NCBI GenBank assembly: GCA_016716525.1
Contig: JADJWE010000010.1
Span: 62,001-126,000 of the forward strand
DNA from: Candidatus Flexicrinis affinis
GTDB lineage: Bacteria > Chloroflexota > Anaerolineae > Aggregatilineales > Phototrophicaceae
DNA: 64,000 nt
Direction: 5' to 3'
Shown: positions 61,151 through 64,000 of the stretch, piece after piece
How positions within the stretch are numbered: position 1 is the first letter of the stretch
Layout: each line of letters opens with the position of its first letter
Notes under the pieces: model-generated
Told to the model about the DNA's origin: nothing
Database searches by the model: none
The model's input: only the letters and a program-made list of their open reading frames with translations
Translations under genes and position numbers: made by a program

Positions 61151-62774
61151 CCAGCGCCCTCTCAGTCCTCTGCCGCCGATACGTGCGGCACCGTGACCTA
61201 GACGCCGGTTGGCCATCTTCTTTTACTCGTATTCCACGGCCTCGGCCTGCCCCCCTGCGCGTTCCACGCAGGATCGCAGCGGAAAAGACGGCGCTGGCGA
61301 AACACAGTCCCGCACACACGACCATCAGGACCTGAAAGACCTGCACGAAGGACTCGTGAATCGCGTTCTGTGCGACCTCAGCCAGCTCGGGACTCAGCGA
61401 GTCAGGGATCGCTGTAGCGGCTAAGTCGCCCGCACCGGCGACCAGCGCGTCGGCGGCAGCGGGTGGCAGCACCGCGGCGGCGTTCGTTTGCAGCGTCGAC
61501 GCAAACAGGACAAGCGCGACAGCCCCGAAGACACCGGTCATCAACGCTTGCGACGAACGTGTCACGGCGTTGTTGATTCCGGATGCGATTCCGGCATTGC
61601 GTTCAGGCACGGCGCCCATCACCGTCGACGTCAGCGGCGCGACGGTGATCCCCATGCCCGCGCCCAGCAGCACGATCCCCGGCAAATACGTCGTCCAGTA
61701 TTCGGACGCGCCAGCGGTGATTCCGGGCAGCGCGAGGGCCACGAAGCCCAGCGCGACCAGCGCCGGCCCGATCGTCAGCGGCACGCGCGGCCCTACGCGT
61801 GCGCCCCAGCGGCCCGCCCACGGTGACAGGATTGCCAGCAGTCCGGCAAACGGCAGCATGACCAGTCCGGCCTGACCGGGCCCATAGCCCTGCACCTGAA
61901 TCAGGTTGAGCGGCAGAAACAGCAGCCCCCCCGAAAGCGCGCCGTACAGAAACGCCGTCATCAGGTTGGCGCCGCTGAAAGCCCGCGAGCGGAACAACGT
62001 CAGGTCCACCATCGGGTGTGCGACACGCCGCTCGATCACCACGAACGCGATCAGTGCCGCGACGCCGACGATCAGCGCGCCGATTACACCGGGGTCGCGC
62101 AGGCCGGCCTGCGGGCCCAAATCGCCCAGCGTGACCAGTCCGTACGTCAGGCCCGCAAGCCCGAGCGTCACACAGGCGGCACCCGGAATATCGATTTGCC
62201 CTGAGGCGTCTTCGGATCGTGTCTCAGGCACGCGGCGCAGCGCCCAGAGCGCAACGAGCGCCAGCGGCACGTTGATGAAGAACACGCCGCGCCACAGGCC
62301 GACATCGCCCAGCAGCCCGCCCAGCACCGGCCCGCCGACCGTTGTGATCGTACTGAACGACGACCAGATGCCAATGGCAGGCCCGCGTGAGTCGCCGTGG
62401 AAGTTTGCCGTGATGATCGCCAACGACCCCGGCACCATGAGTGCGCCGCCAATGCCTTGCACCGCACGCGCGGCGATCAAGACGCCAGCACTCGGCGCCA
62501 GCCCGCACGCCACGGACGCACCAGCGAAGATCGCGATACCTGCGCCGAAAACACGGTTGCGCCCGTAGTTGTCGCCCAGTGACCCGCCGATCAGGATCAG
62601 CGAGGCGAGCATGAGCAAATACGCGTTAACGACCCATACCAACTGCGCGCCGCTCGCACCGAGGTCGACCTGCAGAACGGACAGCACGACGTTGAGTGCC
62701 GAACCGTCGATAAACGCCATACTGCTGCCGAGGATGGTCGCGAGGAGTACATACCGGCCAGTGGGTGGTGTCAT
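61131..62774 (-). CDS. MFS transporter, DHA2 (EmrB/QacA-like) family
   Basis: A 547-residue exporter with about 14 membrane segments. Motifs of the DHA2 group: LDxxIVNVAL-like FIDGSALNVVLSVLQVDLGASGAQLVWVVNAYLLMLASLILIGGSLGDNYGRNRVFG, and motif C-like GPVLGGLL. The C-terminus is a cytoplasmic Arg-rich tail that overlaps the GNAT gene. Proton-driven export of toxic compounds is the family role; the drug cannot be named. ATG at 62774 starts the first helix; no regulator is adjacent. Confidence 0.9.
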   Translation of the reverse strand: MTPPTGRYVLLATILGSSMAFIDGSALNVVLSVLQVDLGASGAQLVWVVNAYLLMLASLILIGGSLGDNYGRNRVFGAGIAIFAGASVACGLAPSAGVLIAARAVQGIGGALMVPGSLAIITANFHGDSRGPAIGIWSSFSTITTVGGPVLGGLLGDVGLWRGVFFINVPLALVALWALRRVPETRSEDASGQIDIPGAACVTLGLAGLTYGLVTLGDLGPQAGLRDPGVIGALIVGVAALIAFVVIERRVAHPMVDLTLFRSRAFSGANLMTAFLYGALSGGLLFLPLNLIQVQGYGPGQAGLVMLPFAGLLAILSPWAGRWGARVGPRVPLTIGPALVALGFVALALPGITAGASEYWTTYLPGIVLLGAGMGITVAPLTSTVMGAVPERNAGIASGINNAVTRSSQALMTGVFGAVALVLFASTLQTNAAAVLPPAAADALVAGAGDLAATAIPDSLSPELAEVAQNAIHESFVQVFQVLMVVCAGLCFASAVFSAAILRGTRRGAGRGRGIRVKEDGQPASRSRCRTYRRQRTERALDGHRRQ

Positions 62775-62855
62775 TGGAATAGTCCCGTCGATTCTCTGAC
62801 GGAGTGTAACGCATTGAAGACATCCGGAACCTGTCCGTATGGGTGGCACAGAATC

Positions 62856-62882
62856 AAAAGGCGCCCCGATTCGGAGCGCCTT
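62856..62882 (-). terminator. Rho-independent terminator of the TPR membrane protein gene
   Basis: Read on the reverse strand, AAGGCGC pairs with GCGCCTT (with CCGA/TCGG inside) and is followed by TTTTG. It begins 23 bases after the stop of the reverse-strand TPR gene at 62905. Confidence 0.65.
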
Positions 62883-62904
62883 CGATCGCAAACCACGTAC
62901 GCTG

Positions 62905-63939
62905 CTAGAGCGGCAAGCTGGTGACCGCGATCGCAATCACCACGGCAATCCACAGCCCCTGCCCGCCGACGCCCGGGTAAATCCGCCCCCAGTGCCGGTG
63001 CAGCAGCAGCGCCGCATACGCCGTGACGGCAATCGCGATGATCAGGAAGATCAGGCCAAGCCCGCCTGCGTTGAAGCTGAACGACTGCAGGAACCCCGGC
63101 AGCGTCATCACGAAATCGCCGGTCAAGCCGCGGATGAGCGTGATCACGGCGAAGACCGCGCTGGCCGGCACCCACACGCGCACGAACGTCATCGTGTGGT
63201 CGAGCAGACTAGCCGTGCCCTCGCGGTACGTCTTGAGGTACCAGTGCGATAGGAATGCGCCAGCCCCGACCGCCGTGACAGCCAGCATCGTATACAGGAG
63301 GGGTACCGTCAGGATCGTTAGGAACGACCGGAAGCGCAGGCCCGCGATCGCGATGCACAAGCCGGTGACCAACCCGACCAGCACTACCGATAGCACGCCG
63401 TTCCACCAGCTTGTCGGCATGTCCGCCGACCCATCGTTCTGTCCGCTCAACACGGCGATCATCGAGCGCAGCAGGCGCTGCACGAAATCGACGAAGTAGT
63501 CGGCGTTGAGCTTCTCGGGTGCGCCCTCGATTCCCTTCGGCGCTTGCATGTCCGGGCCGCCATAGCTGGCGCGTGCGGCGGCGCTCGGCGCTGCCTCCTC
63601 GCGGAGTGCTTCGGCGACCGGCGCCGGTTCGGCAGCAGGCGGCGGGCTTGCCGGCGCCTCCTCAGGTTCGGCTTCGGCTTCGGCAGGGGCATCGCCCAAT
63701 GCCGCGATCATTTCGGTGGCCTCGGCGTTCAGCGGGTTGATCTTGAGCACGTTTTCGTAGCACTTGCGCGCACGCACGGGGTCGTCCGGATAGGTTTTCG
63801 CTAGCCCGAGCCAGGCGTCCTCGTTGGCGTTATTGACCCGGATCGCTTGCTTGAAAAAGACCTGCGCCTGATTGAAGTCGCCGTCGCTCAGCGCCTCGTT
63901 GGCATGCTGCATGTACTCCTGCTCGTTGGAATCATTCAT
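62905..63939 (-). CDS. TPR plus multi-spanning membrane domain protein (Yip1-like)
   Basis: A 344-residue protein. Residues 1-75 are TPR helices (HANEALSDGDFNQAQVFFKQAIRVNNANEDAWLGLAKTYPDDPVRARKCYENVLKINPLN). A Pro/Ala/Glu-rich linker (~85-130) follows. The C-terminal ~180 residues have five hydrophobic segments (WWNGVLSVVLVGLVTGLCIAIAG, FLTILTVPLLYTMLAVTAVGAG, VPASAVFAVITLIRG, GLGLIFLIIAIAVTAYAALL, GLWIAVVIAIAV), similar to Yip1/DUF-type domains. Scaffold role is inferred. Downstream terminator is present; upstream lies AT-rich sequence at the window end. Confidence 0.78.
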   Translation of the reverse strand: MNDSNEQEYMQHANEALSDGDFNQAQVFFKQAIRVNNANEDAWLGLAKTYPDDPVRARKCYENVLKINPLNAEATEMIAALGDAPAEAEAEPEEAPASPPPAAEPAPVAEALREEAAPSAAARASYGGPDMQAPKGIEGAPEKLNADYFVDFVQRLLRSMIAVLSGQNDGSADMPTSWWNGVLSVVLVGLVTGLCIAIAGLRFRSFLTILTVPLLYTMLAVTAVGAGAFLSHWYLKTYREGTASLLDHTMTFVRVWVPASAVFAVITLIRGLTGDFVMTLPGFLQSFSFNAGGLGLIFLIIAIAVTAYAALLLHRHWGRIYPGVGGQGLWIAVVIAIAVTSLPL

Positions 63940-64000
63940 TGGAAAGCCCCCCGTCGCGAGCGCTAGTGGTCGGATAATGAATTTCTCTTTGGCTCAATTA

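Overview
The window looks like one stretch of a high-GC bacterial chromosome, most likely Chloroflexota of the Anaerolineae type. That assignment is inferred from style rather than from a marker gene: Thr/Pro-rich low-complexity linkers, a Hanks kinase with PD40 repeats, SUMF1/FGE-like domains fused to TIR domains, large TPR proteins with a single membrane segment, an ornithine aminotransferase, an imuA-imuB-DUF6504-dnaE2 mutagenesis cassette, and many intergenic hairpin repeats. No rRNA, CRISPR array, transposase, integrase or phage gene was seen. One tRNA, Ser(GGA), is present.

Layout. 1-8 kb: the C-terminal part of a reductive dehalogenase-like protein, a frameshifted TIR-SUMF1 gene, then an S9 peptidase, a KDPG-type aldolase, a VOC protein, an M20 peptidase and a histidine phosphatase. 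8-13.7 kb: two secreted proteins (one a CSLREA beta-helix), a TIR-TM-SUMF1 receptor-like protein and a PfkB kinase. 13.7-16.4 kb: an island of clearly lower GC holding a PD-(D/E)XK nuclease-like gene, a Hanks kinase and an unknown protein in one tight operon; this is my best candidate for an undescribed system. 16.7-28 kb: envelope and signalling proteins, MutM with a DUF1917-like neighbour, a DnaJ/CbpA co-chaperone, an ArsR-type regulator, a hydrolase pair and a large TPR protein. 28-39 kb: ornithine aminotransferase, tRNA-Ser, TetR and TPR proteins, a glycine acetyltransferase-like enzyme, carB, a methyltransferase, and a hydrolase with an Asp nucleophile divergent from a TetR gene with a palindromic operator between them.

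39-45 kb: the SOS translesion cassette imuA-imuB-DUF6504-dnaE2, with an SOS-box-like site inside its promoter and a repeat block before dnaE2. 45-51 kb: an AEC transporter, a dihaem cytochrome c lipoprotein coupled to a CcmA-like ATPase, rsfS with an apparent CTG start, a FAD oxidoreductase and a TipA-like MerR regulator. 51-64 kb: a DUF2807 lipoprotein, a GntR regulator coupled to a PD40 kinase, an unknown secreted protein, an epimerase-MFS pair, a CPBP protease, two small paralogous orphan proteins, a GNAT/DHA2 pair and a TPR membrane protein.

Intergenic DNA is dominated by three hairpin repeat families: a TTGGGGCGCTGCCCCAA mosaic with a variable central palindrome, a set of 20-30 nt palindromes joined by recurring CCGCGAC-like linkers, and a CCTCACCCC...GGGGTGAGG element. 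Four gene pairs are joined by four-base GTGA stop/start overlaps, which suggests routine translational coupling.
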